DNA of 64,000 nt, taken from positions 401,924,192-401,988,191 of the forward strand of contig CM060921.1 of NCBI GenBank assembly GCA_030737875.1, given 5' to 3'. Each line of letters begins with the position of its first letter. Position 1 is the first letter of the stretch. Positions 37,001 to 48,200 of this stretch are shown here, piece by piece. The notes below the pieces were generated by a model. The model saw nothing but the letters and a program-made list of their open reading frames with translations, was not told where the DNA came from and did no database searches. This DNA comes from Allium sativum (taxonomy: Eukaryota; Streptophyta; Magnoliopsida; Asparagales; Amaryllidaceae). The translations under genes were made by a program, and so were the position numbers.

Positions 37001-37680
37001 ACGAAGGTGACAAAACGACGAGAACGACGAAGATTTCTATAAATGAAGTGTCATGGAGTTGGATTAGCTATCGATGAGAACTTCTCACTCAAATTTTCTT
37101 TTCTAGTTTTATATATATGCTAGGATAAAGACGGTGTTTAGTAGCACCCGACACCCATCATCCACAGACCATGGATGGCTTGTATGCTTGTTTGATGTGT
37201 TATGAAATTTGTTTATGTTGTTGATGTGAAATCGATAATATAAATTAATGTGTTGAAAGGGAATAAAATATTTATATAGTTGGAAATATTTTATCGTTAA
37301 AATATAATTTTCAACGTGAATGCGAACAAATAAAATTCATTTACAAACCTGACGGTTTGTTTATGTACACCTATTTGAAGGACATTGACTGGGACGATAA
37401 ATTTTACACATCGCCCAACTGCACAAATAAAAATCTGTGTTTGTTAATTTGAAACCCCACACGGGTATTGGGATAAAATACGACATACACTAATCCCAAT
37501 AATTAGTTGTTTGTCGATCGATTGATTGACAGGCTGTTATAAGCGTGCACCTTGGATGATGGTTGATTATTTATCGTTGCTATTAGATACATGTGTTGTA
37601 TGGAATCCATATAGTTAACGCTATATGGTGATTGATTGGGCCTCATTCCAATTTAGAAAATAAATAATATTATAAAATAA

Positions 37681-37864
37681 AGGTTCATGTGTTGACCGTA
37701 CTCATCCGTTGAGATTAGTCATGTGTTGAACGAAATATTTTAACAATAAAATTTACATCTTTATCATTATAAAATAAAGGTTCATGTGTTGACCGTACTC
37801 ATCCGTTGAGATTAGTCATGTGTTGAACGAAATATTTTAACAATAAAATTTACATCTTTATCAT
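37681..37864 (+). repeat. 97-bp tandem duplication within the LTR
   Basis: Two units starting AGGTTCATGTG at 37681 and 37778, with the motif CTCATCCGTTGAG in each. The same duplication is in the 3' LTR (45028 and 45125) and in the right-edge LTR (62400-62590, minus), so it is ancestral to these copies. A related third motif occurs at 38045-38105. Confidence 0.9.
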
Positions 37865-40326
37865 ATAGAAAATTAGAAACTAACTGGAAAATAGATAAGA
37901 TGAGTGGTCTCCTGGATATTGATCTGATGTTGGTCTCGGCCTTCGGGGTTAATATTTAGGGAATCATTCTCTTACTAATTTACGGTTGGAGTCTGATTTG
38001 AAATCAAACGATAGATACCTTAGTTTTTAGAAAATTTATTAAATAACAAAAATAGTCACACGTGGACAGTACTCATTCGTTGAGATTAGTCATGTGTTGA
38101 CAAAAATATAGATTCATGTATTGAATAGAATAAATATTCATTTGTTGAATAGGATAACAGAATTATTGAAATATAAAGTCGTGTTGATTAGACATGCGCT
38201 ATTTTGACGCGAACGATATTTAAATCGATTATATTCGTTTTATAATGAATATTGAAAAGAGATTTAAAAATCGAATATATAGAAAACGAATTTGATTTGA
38301 ATTGAATGGAAAACGAATTTAATTGAATTGAATAGAAAACGAATTTGAATTAAGTTGAAATGAATTTAAAACGAATTTACAAGGAAAGATTCAATTTTGA
38401 TATGAATTGGAAATGAAAGTTGAAATGTTTTGAAACGAATTTAAAACTATTTATAAAATTTGTTTTAAATAGAAATCGACGAAATATATATTATATATAT
38501 ATTATATATATAATATAATGTCCTGAATAGAACGCGCTGCGTCGCAGCAGTTCGCGAATTTCGACCATTGACTTCGAATGGACATTACGGGAGATCCGAC
38601 CATCGGATTCTCCTAAAACCGGAACCGTTGAGTTCGTATCGAAAAGAGCTTTCTAAAGAATATTATAAATTTGAAATCTAACGACTGGATTTGGAGATAC
38701 GTCCAAATCAAATTTGGAAAAGGTCGCTGTAAGTGCAGTTCGATGGCCGTTGATGGAAATCGACTGTACGGACCTTGATAAAATTATTAAAAATAGTAAT
38801 AATTTGTGTAAATTCATAAGAAATGATTTGGGAAAATTTGGGATGAAAAACTCCATATTTGAAAAGATAAAAATAGATTTTTATCGAAATGAACTAGTTT
38901 TGAACTAAAATTGAACCCGTTTATTTTTAAATAAATAAACTGGATTTGAAATGGGTTTTAAACAGAATTGATTTGTGGGTTTATCGAGAACGGTGTTTTA
39001 AATAACATTTGTTCTTTAACCCGATAATAAGTAGAATGTGATTTGGGTTTGTCGTGAACTGTGTTTTAAATGACATTAGTTCTTTAACCCAGTAAAGGGA
39101 GTTTTGATTAATCTGCAATTAGATTGAAATGGGGATTGATAATCTAAATTATCAAATTTAGAAAATGAGCGAGAATGGAGTATCACCAGTTTTTCTCCAA
39201 AGCGATAGTTAAATCTTTAATTAGATTTGAGCGTGAAATGGTAATTAATTTTACCGATAACACCGTGGTGTTAGATATGGATTCTTACCAGTCTTGCTTC
39301 ATGGGATGAATAGGTTGGGATTGGGAAATAAAATAAATAATTACTTCGATGTGGTTCGCTAATCTCGACTAGTTTGGAAAACCATAATTTGGTTTGATAT
39401 GACATCCAATGGAAGATTAAGGAATAAATTTTAAAGAATTTATCTTGGATAAAATTAATGGGGACCTTTCCCTAATAATATGAAATTTAGAAACTAGCTG
39501 TAGGTTAGTTAAGATGAGTGGTCTCCTGGATATTGATCTGATGTTGGTTTCGGCCTTCGGGGTTAATATTTGGGAAATTGTTCTCTTGCTGATTTAAGGC
39601 TAATGACTAATGAATTGGAATGAGGCGTATGTTATGTTTGTGTAACATTTGTTTTTAATATACGCGGGTTGTTCGGAAAGGCCGGGTTTACACCCATTCT
39701 GAATAACCGATTCGACGATATGTCGAAGATGAAGACGGTGGTTGAAGACCGGAAGTCTTCACATCGTTTGGGTGATTACTGATGATCTTGATTGGGCTGT
39801 ACACCCAAGATGAGGGAATTAGTTGGTGGTCATCCAGACGTACTTGGAGATCGATGGATACGCGAGGAAAGTGCCTCCGGTTTCGTTCAGACCCAGAGCG
39901 AACTTGTAAATGGATTGTGTGTCTGACATTGTATTTTATTCTGTGTTGATTGATTTCCGTTAAATATATATCTGTTTGGCGACGGAGAATTTATTCTCTT
40001 GCTTAACGCCCTTCTCTGAGACGTACGAGCTTAGAGGTTATATATCGATAGATTTCAATCGCATGGCATGAATTGCCTGTGTGGCATGCTGAGTTGCATG
40101 GATCAAGGCTTCTGTTGGAAAGCAAAGTCTTGTGGTCGATGATCAAAGCACGACCTATGTGGAAGCTTTGTGTATAGCATGAATTCGCGAGCCTCACACC
40201 TCGGTATGAGTTAAAAACGGGATACTGACCGCTGGGAGGACACGACGTTTCTTTCTAGCTTTGGTGGTGTCAGTGACTTACCATCCCCGACATTTATATA
40301 CTTTTCACCTTTGTGGTTGTTGGAAT

Positions 40327-40336
40327 GAGGCGCCTC
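40327..40336 (+). other. Conserved palindrome GAGGCGCCTC
   Basis: A perfect 10-bp palindrome present unchanged at 5879-5888, 26313-26322, 47675-47684 and 59932-59941, and slightly changed near 4356 and 18927. Confidence 0.6.
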
Positions 40337-40678
40337 GATTATTGGTCTGTAAGGACCGGGAAACGTGTGTTTAAGAATTGCCAATCCTCAAACGTAAGAG
40401 AGGACCGGCCCAGCCGATCCAAGGGTTACCCAGTGTGCGTAGTCCTGAGCATTTGCTAGAGTGTCTCGAATCGGAGAGGAGCTTACCCCTTGCCTCGACT
40501 CATGATGGAAATCCAATTTCCAATACGTGTAATTCGGTTTTATTTGTAGAACCTATTATGGCGACATGATAGATGGTACCCATGCCGCCTAGGATTGATA
40601 TTTATGATTGAAATTGTTTTGACACTATACACCTATTATAGTATCAAATGATTTATTTTAACGTACCAAGCATGTTTG

Positions 40679-40750
40679 GCTATTATAAGGGAAAACCCTA
40701 TCCTCCGGCTTGCGTTGCATTGTGTGATGGGACCTGGGTCTTATAATAGC
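40679..40750 (+). other. LTR-end hairpin H1
   Basis: GCTATTATAAG (40679-40689) is complementary to CTTATAATAGC (40740-40750). An inner ACCC/GGGT pairing is ACTC/GAGT or ATTC/GAGT in other copies. The loop contains a strongly conserved CCGGCTTGCGTTGCATTG stretch. Also at 48027-48098, 6230-6301, 3909-3980 (-) and 59517-59588 (-). Confidence 0.7.
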
Positions 40751-40804
40751 TTCATTTTTCGAAAAAGCATTGTGCTGTTTATTCTATGCACTGGTATTCT
40801 TGGA

Positions 40805-40840
40805 AGGAAACCCGTTCCGTGTTATACGGCGTGGTCCCTT
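40805..40840 (+). other. LTR-end hairpin H2
   Basis: CCGT (40817-40820), loop GTTAT, ACGG (40826-40829), with an outer GGA...ACC/GGTCC pairing. The nested copy at 6381 has CCAC-GAAA-GTGG in the same place. Confidence 0.65.
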
Positions 40841-40892
40841 GAATTACTCTCTTTTAAAGTAAAGTTTTAAATAGCTGTTTTAATTCTCACAC

Positions 40893-40906
40893 CAGTCACA
40901 TGACTG
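40893..40906 (+). other. LTR-end hairpin H3
   Basis: CAGTC-ACAT-GACTG. The 3' LTR copy has GGCTG and the solo LTR at 11695 has CGGTC, each keeping pairing through a G-T wobble. The left-edge copy has lost it. Confidence 0.6.
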
Positions 40907-40940
40907 ACCTGGAGTTTATTGTTTTAACCTAAACTCTGGG

Positions 40941-40963
40941 TGCCCTTATTTTCTACACGGGCA
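40941..40963 (+). other. LTR-end hairpin H4
   Basis: TGCCC (40941-40945) pairs with GGGCA (40959-40963) across a T-rich loop. It is conserved in every family-A copy inspected, in shortened form (TGCC/GGCA) at 11750-11769. Confidence 0.65.
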
Positions 40964-41268
40964 GCTAGTAGTTTTGGTTTTGCAGATTTATATTCACAGG
41001 ATCCTGATTTACAGCTGGAACGATGCTCGGAAAGCTCTGTATCCGTGTATTACTTTCAGTTGTGTTTTGTATTATTTTTCCGCTGCAATACTGTATTTAA
41101 ATCTCTGATATTCTTTGTTGTATAATATTTATTCATACTCTGTATATTCTTGTATTCTGATGGAATTGTTGTAATAGCAATGAAATGTTCTTCCATGTGC
41201 GTTCATTTGTGTGTTGTTCTCAAGGTAATCCGCTCTTTCCTTTACGGGGAAGTTACGGGTTCTTACAG

Positions 41269-41280
41269 TGGTATCAGATC
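41269..41280 (+). other. Primer-binding site (initiator tRNA-Met type)
   Basis: TGGTATCAGATC, 11 of 12 matching TGGTATCAGAGC, one base after the LTR terminal CA. Confidence 0.9.
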
Positions 41281-41340
41281 TTTGGTTTACAGAGCTCGAG
41301 AACAAGACACATTGGAACCATACGAAAGAATTCATCAGAT

Positions 41341-41407
41341 ATTGGATTAGTAATATCCAATTAGAATGACTCGTTAGAGATAGGATCAGTAGTATCCTAG
41401 AACGAGT
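41341..41407 (+). other. Two hairpins just downstream of the PBS
   Basis: First: ATTGGAT (41341-41347) with ATCCAAT (41355-41361). Second: ACTCGTT (41369-41375) with AACGAGT (41401-41407), enclosing TAGGAT (41381-41386) with ATCCTA (41394-41399). In the array copy at 25205-25285 the second keeps pairing by wobble. Position suggests a packaging or leader structure; that is inference. Confidence 0.6.
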
Positions 41408-41571
41408 GTGAAGAGTATATTTTTCAAATGAAAACAATTTTTTTTTAAAAAATTAAATCACTTTATACGTATTTGATTATTTATTTATATTGAATATGGA
41501 CAATCCAATATATAAAGGTTTTGTATATACGCGTCATGAACGTATATTCAAAGTTTTAATATACTGGATAG

Positions 41572-41667
41572 ATATAGAATCACACTCTAGTTGCCCGGGG
41601 ATGATTCTGATGATGGCGCGCCATCACCAGTATTTATTTTCGTGTTTCGAAGGTGTGATTTCTATAT
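41572..41667 (+). other. Long stem-loop capped by palindrome TGATGGCGCGCCATCA
   Basis: ATATAGAATCACAC (41572-41585) pairs with GTGTGATTTCTATAT (41653-41667) with one bulged T. Inside is the perfect 16-base palindrome at 41611-41626, extended by CTG/CAG to 41607-41630. The equivalent place in the two older internal regions has the same arrangement with GGTGCACC or GTGCAC as core. It resembles a genome-dimerisation stem-loop. Confidence 0.65.
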
Positions 41668-42251
41668 ATTTCCATTAGACTGGTGTGAGAACCAAAACTA
41701 ATATAGCTAGAATACATTGATGTGAATTGGCATCAAAAACATGATTTTTTGTATATGTATCAAAATTATGAATTTGAAACTCTAATTCACTAATTGATTG
41801 ATGTTTGTGTTGTTTGTTTATTTGTTTGATAATTTTGAACCATTATGCCTAATTGCATCAAATATTTAACTGTATTGAAACAGGTCATAGCAAGGAGACT
41901 AGAGCAGAGAATAAAATTTGTTTGCCCGACAAATAGGTACATGTTTACTATATAATTTACTATTTTGTTTGGGTTATGATGATTTTATGAGCCTATTGGC
42001 TAGCCGCTTGGATTTTTCTTTTTCTTCTTGAGATCAGAAGGCCTATATGGCAATTTCGGGATTTTCCCGTGGCTCGCGGTGCAAGGGAGGTTATGGCAAA
42101 AAATTTCGAAAATTTAGGGTGTTAGCCAAATTTTTGAAGAATTTGAAAATTCTCAAAAACTGAAAAGTTAGAGAATGGAAGCCAGATCGAACGTAGAGTT
42201 GATTAATCAAACCACTTTCGACTTTGTTCCTTTTCGGGGACGAAAAGTTTT

Positions 42252-42264
42252 AAGTGGGGGAGAT
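42252..42264 (+). other. Polypurine tract
   Basis: AAGTGGGGGAGAT immediately before the 3' LTR, preceded by GACGAAAAG. It is the plus-strand primer site; the same tract is at 16877-16889 and 24274-24286 on the minus strand. Confidence 0.9.
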
Positions 42265-45200
42265 TGTAATAACCCGGAAATGCGGGCCAGTTTAAAATTT
42301 TTATTTTGGCAATTTAGCAAATTTTGAACATTTAAAATGAATTATTTTAAATAATATCGACGAGAAATTTATTTTGAATAGAATTCGAACGTATATTTTA
42401 TATACGTCATTGTTAGAATATAAATAATTATAAATAGAATTGAAAATGGAGCGGTAGTTCGATAATTCGATTTCAAACTTCAATTGAATGTACCGGGTGC
42501 AAAGCAAACCGGATTTTAGTGAAACCAAAAACAATAGGATCTATTTGAGAATATCTTTCCAACGAATCCGACAAATCAAAATTTCATAGCGGGAATCAAA
42601 AGATATGTCCAAATGAAAATTCTGAATAGTCGCTATGGAATTCAGGCCCTTAAAAATGGGAATTTTGCAAACGACCTCGGATTTCGACGAAACCAGTTTT
42701 GTTGGGTCCGTGATGTCAAATTATTGCTAGATTCCAAATTTCATAATTTTTCGAATCAATATGTGAGTGTGGCAAAGGAAAACGCATTTGACCAGTTTTA
42801 GTTGATTTTAATCGACTGGAAAATGGCCATTTTTCAAACGGTCTCAGAATTCGACGAAACTAGTTTTGTTAGGACCGTATCGTCAATACGAAGCTAGAAA
42901 ATATTTTTCTGGAATTTTTCGAGTTAGTACGTGACCCCAGTAAATTGAAATACGCGTTCAAATTCAATATATAGAGTTATATGTTGATTTTGACGGAAAC
43001 TGATCGAAATGATCGAATCAGCTTACGATACATATCCCATTGTGTTCGGAATGAGGGTAATACGCTAGGGACGACAGTCGTTGGACCTCGATTGGAGTTC
43101 GAATGGGAAGGTAACTTTTCGGGAGGATAAATTAATTAAATATTTAAATAATAAAAAAAGTCAACTCTCTTTTGCTTTAACTCTCTCTTCCCTCCCCCGT
43201 TACCTTTCACAACAGATCTCGATTATAAAAAAAGAGAAAGAAAGGGGAGGAGCTGTCGCCCCTCCACCGAGGGCCACCGCGCCCCGATGCCCGCGCCGCG
43301 CCGCCTCAGGCGCCCTTCACCTCGACCCCCTCTCGCTTCCTTCCCCTCCACCGCTTGCTCCCTCCATTCTCCAGCTCATAGCACCCCAAACTCCTCAGCC
43401 CTAGTTCGAACTCGCCCCCTTCCGTGATTTGAAAACAGTACCACCGCACCCTCTACCCCTCACGCCTCTACCCACAACCCGCAACACCACTGCAGCACAC
43501 TCCACCGCTGCCCTATGGCCCACCTCGCGCCGCCAACATCGCCTGTGCGCTACTAGGTCGCTGTCAGTGCCGCGATTCCTCCCCTCCTCAAGGAAAAAAC
43601 TGATTTTACAGTAAGTGTTTACTTATTTATTTTACTATTATGTAATCAGCTTATTTAATTAGTAAAAATTTCAGTTTTGATTTATATTATACATAGTTTA
43701 AATTCAGTTTAGAAAATGAATGGCATGATAAAGTTTGTATCTTTATTTTTATTTATAAAAAGTTTGTATTTTTAATATGAAGAACAAGTAGAAAAATATG
43801 ATTTTTGTCATATGAATAGTAGGATAAAAATATGATTTTTATATTGTAGAGATAAAAAAAAATATGCTTTCTATATAGTATTGATTACAAAAATATAGTT
43901 TTTACTAAGGTAGAGTAATAAAAATATAATTTTTATATACTAGAAAATATAAAAATGTGATTTTTATCTAAGTAGTGAGGTAAAAATATAATTTTTATAT
44001 AGTTGAGATAATCAAAATATAAATTTTATATAACAGAGAATATGAAAATACGATTTTTATATACGTGAAGTAAAAATAAAAATTAAATCTTTATATTTGA
44101 AAGGGCGAAATCTTTATATAGTGAAGAGCGAAGAGAAAATATGATTTTGATTATATACAAGAGACTATAAAAACACGACCTTTATATGTGTTGTAGCGAA
44201 TTAACAATATCGAAAGAGAAGAGATTTTGTTAAAAATATAAGTTGGGATTTTTATATAGATAAAAATTCAGTTTTTATATATATGAAGTGAAAACAAAAA
44301 TATGTGATTTTTATATGTAGTGGATACGGACAACGAAGGTGACAAAAAGGCGAGAACGACGAAGATTTCTATAAATTAAGTGTCATGGAGTTGGATTAGC
44401 TATCGGTGAGAACTTCTCACTCAAATTCCTTTTCTAGTTATATATATATATATATATATATATATGCTAGGATGCAGACGGTGTTTAGTAGCACCCGACA
44501 CCCGTCATCCACAGACCATGGATGGCTTGTATGCTTGTTTGATGTGTTGTGAAATTTGTTTGTGTTGTTGATGTGAAATCGATAATATAAATTAATGTGT
44601 TGAAAGGGAATAAAATATTTATATAGTTGAAAATATTTTATCGTTAAAATATAATTTTTAACGTGAATGCGAATAAATAAAATTCATTTACAAACCGGAC
44701 GGTTTGTTTATGTACACCTATTTGAAGGACATTGACTAGGACGATAAATTTTACAAATCACCCAACTGCACAAATAAAAATCTGTGTTTGTTGATTTGAA
44801 ACCCCACACGGGTATTGAGATAAAATACGACATACACTAATCCCAATAATTAGTTGTTTATCGATCGATTGATTGACAGGCTGTTATAAGCGTGCACCTT
44901 GGATGATGGTTGATTATTTATCGTTGCTATTAGATACATGTGTTGTATGGAATCCATATAGTTAACGCTATATGGTGATTGATTGGGCCTCATTCCAATT
45001 TAGAAAATAAAGAATATTATAAAACAAAGGTTCATGTGTTGACCGTACTCATCCGTTGAGATTAGTCATGTGTTGAACGAAATATTTTAACAATAAAATT
45101 TACATCTTTATCATTATAAAATAAAGGTTCATGTGTTGACCCAACTCATCCGTTGAGATTTGTCACGTGTTGAACGAAATATTTTAACAATAAAATTTAC

Positions 45201-48200
45201 ATCTTTATCATATAGGAAATTAGAAACTAACTGGAAAATAGATAAGATGAGTGGTCTCCTGGATATTGATCTGATGTTGGTCTCGGCCTTCGGGGTTAAT
45301 ATTTAGGGAATCATTCTCTTACTAATTTACGGTTGGAGTCTGATTTGAAATCAAACGATAGATACCTTAGTTTTTAGAAAATTTATTAAATAACAAAAAT
45401 AGTCACACGTGGACAGTACTCATTCGTTGAGATTAGTCATGTGTTGACAAAAATATAGATTCACGTATTGAATAGAATAAATATTCATTTGTTGAATAGG
45501 ATAACAGAATTATTGAAATATAAAGCCGTGTTGATTAGAGATGCGCTATTTTGATGCGAACGATATTTAAATCGATTATATTCGTTTTATAATGAATATT
45601 GAAAAGAGATTTAAAACTCGAATATATAGAAAACGAATTTGATTTGAATTGAATAGAAAACGAATTTGAATTGAATTGAATAGAAAACGAATTTGAATTA
45701 AGTTGAAATGAATTTAAAACGAATTTACAAGGAAAGATTCAATTTTGATATGAATTGGAAATGAAAGTTGAAATGTTTTGAAACGAATTTAAAACTATTT
45801 ATAAAATTTGTTTTAAATAGAAATCGACGAAATATATATTATATATATATTATATATATATATATTATAATGGCATGAATAGAACGCGCTGCGTCGCGGC
45901 AGTTCGCGAATTTCGACCATTGACTTCGAATGGACATTACGGGAGATCCGACCGTCGGATTCTCCTAAAACCGGAACCATTGGGTTCATATCGAAAAGAG
46001 CTTTCTAACGAATATTAGAAATTTGAAATCTAACGGTTGGAATTGGATATACGTCCAAATCAAATTTGGAAAAGGTCGTTGTAAGTGCAGTTCGATGGCC
46101 GTTGATAGAAATCGACTGTACGGACCTTGATAAAATTATTAAAAATAGTAATAATTTGTGTAAAATCATAAGAAATGATTTGGGAAAAATTGGGATGAAA
46201 AATTCCATATTTGAAAAGATAAAAATAGATTTTTATCGAAATGAACTAGTTTTGAACTAAAATTAAACCCGTTTATTTTTAAATAAATAAACTGGATTTG
46301 AAATGGGTTTTAAACAGAATTGATTTGTAGGTTTATCGTGAACGGTGTTTTAAATAACATTTGTTCTTTAACCTGATAATAAATAGAATGTGATTTGGGT
46401 TTGTCGTGAACTGGGTTTTAAATGCATTAGTTCTTTAACCCAGTAAAGGGAGTTTTGATGAATCTGCAATTAGATTGAAATGGGGATTGATAATCTAAAT
46501 TATCAAATTTAGAAAATGAGCGAGAATGGAGTATCACCAGTTTTGCTCCAAAGCGATGGTTAAATCTTTAATTAGATTTGAGCGTGAAATGGTAACTAAT
46601 TTTACCGATAACACCGTGGTGTTAGATATGGAGTACTACCAGTTTTGCTTCATTGGATGAATAGGTTGGGATTGGGAAATAAAATAAATAATTACTTCGA
46701 TGTGGTTCGCTAATCTCGACTAGTTTGGAAAACCATAATTTGGTTTGATATGACATCCAATGGAAGATTAAGGAATACATTTTAAAGAATTTATCTTGGA
46801 TAAAATTAATGGGAACCTTTCCCTAAGAATATGAAATTTAGAAACTAGCTGTAGGTTAGTTAAGATGAGTGGTCTCCTGGATATTGATCTGATGTTGGTT
46901 TCGGCCTTCGGGGTTAATATTTGGGAAATTGTTCTCTTGCTGATTTACGGCTAATGACTAATGAATTGGAATGAGGCGTATGTTGTGTTTGTGTAACATT
47001 TGTTTTTAATATACGCGGGTTGTTCGGAAAGGCCGGGTTTACACACATTCTGAATAACCGATTCGACGATATGTCGAAGATGAAGACGGTGGTTGAAGAC
47101 CGGAAGTCTTCACATCGTTTGGGTGATTACTGATGATCTTGATTGGGCTGTACACCCAAGATGAGGGAATTAGTTGGTGGTCATCCATACGTACTTGGAG
47201 ATCGATGGATATTCGAGTAAAATGCCTCCGGTTTCGTTCAGACCCAGAGCGAACTTGTAAATGGATTGTGTGTCTGACATTGGATTTTATTCTGTGTTGA
47301 TTGATTTCTGTTAAATATATATCTGTTTGGCGGCGGAGAATTTATTCTCTTGCTTAACGCCCTTCTTTGAGACGTACGAGCTTAGATGTTATATATCGAT
47401 AGATATCAATCGCATGGCATGAATTGCCTGTGTGGCATGCTGAGTTGCATGGATCAAGGCTTCTGTTGAAAAGCAAAGTCTTGTGGTCGATGATCAAAGC
47501 ACGACCTACGTGGCAGCTTTGTGTATAGCGTGAATTCGCGAGCCTCACACCTCGGTATGAGTTAAAAACGGGATACGGACCGCTGGGAGGACACGACGTT
47601 TCTTTCTAGCTTTGGTGGTTGTGACTTACCAGCCCTGACATTTATATACTTTTCACCTTTGTGGTTGTTGGAATGAGGCGCCTCGATTATAGGTCTGTAA
47701 GGACCGGGAAATGTGTGTTTAGGAATTGCCAATCCTCAAACGTAAGACAGGACCGGCCTAGCCGATCCAAGGGTTACCCAGTGTGCGTAGTCCTGAGCAT
47801 TTGCTAGAGTGTCTCGAATCGGAGAGGAGCTTGCGCCTTGCCTCGACTCATGATGGAAATCCAATTTCCAATACGTGTAATTCGGTTTTATTTGTAGAAC
47901 CTATTATGGCGACATGATAGATGGTACCCATGCCGCCTAGGATTGATATTTATGATTGAAATTGTTTTGACACTATACACCTATTATAGTATCAAATGAT
48001 TTATTTTAACATACCAAGCATGTTTGGCTATTATAAGGGAAAACCCTATCCTCCGGCTTGCGTTGCATTGTGTGATGGGACCTGGGTCTTATAATAGCTT
48101 CATTTTTCGAAAAAGCATTGCGCTGTTTATTCTATGCACTGGTATTCTTGGGAGGAAACCCGTTCCGTGTTATACGGCGTGGTCCCTTGAATTACTCTCT

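Larger units (their letters stand above)
34933..41267 (+). mobile_element. 5' LTR of the complete family-A element
   Basis: Begins TGTAATAACCCGG and ends GGGTTCTTACA. Order of parts: U3 with two GACGAAAC boxes (35351, 35518); TATA-like TATTTAAATA at 35810; C-rich leader 35880-36260; possible splice donor GTAAGT at 36281; AT-rich repeats 36440-37000; palindromic and hairpin motifs near 37075-37170; a 97-bp tandem duplication 37681-37864; an AAACGAATTTGAATTG repeat block 38270-38370; the LTR-end hairpins 40679-40963; and a terminal T-rich stretch. Its last 50 bases differ from those of the 3' LTR far more than the rest does. Confidence 0.93.
41268..42264 (+). mobile_element. Internal region of the complete family-A element
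   Basis: 997 bp from the base after the 5' LTR to the base before the 3' LTR. It contains PBS, two hairpins, the palindromic stem-loop, T-rich sequence with no frame above about 70 codons, and the polypurine tract. It is colinear with 24274-25337 and 16877-17958. No gag, protease, reverse transcriptase, RNase H or integrase similarity is visible, so it depends on proteins supplied in trans. Confidence 0.93.

Noticed and set aside
40003..40197. 64-codon antisense frame repeated at 47354-47548 and 60070-60264
   Set aside because: Antisense to LTR transcription, shared only by closely related copies, no recognisable domain.
40676..40870. 64-codon frame repeated at 48024-48218 and 59397-59591
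   Set aside because: Coincides with the hairpin-bearing RNA region; older copies at 3900, 18480 and 25870 do not keep the frame.
41600..41640. Hammerhead ribozyme (retrozyme-like) suggested by CTGATGA
   Set aside because: The required GAAA partner and cleavage-site arrangement is absent; CTGATGA is one arm of the palindromic stem-loop.
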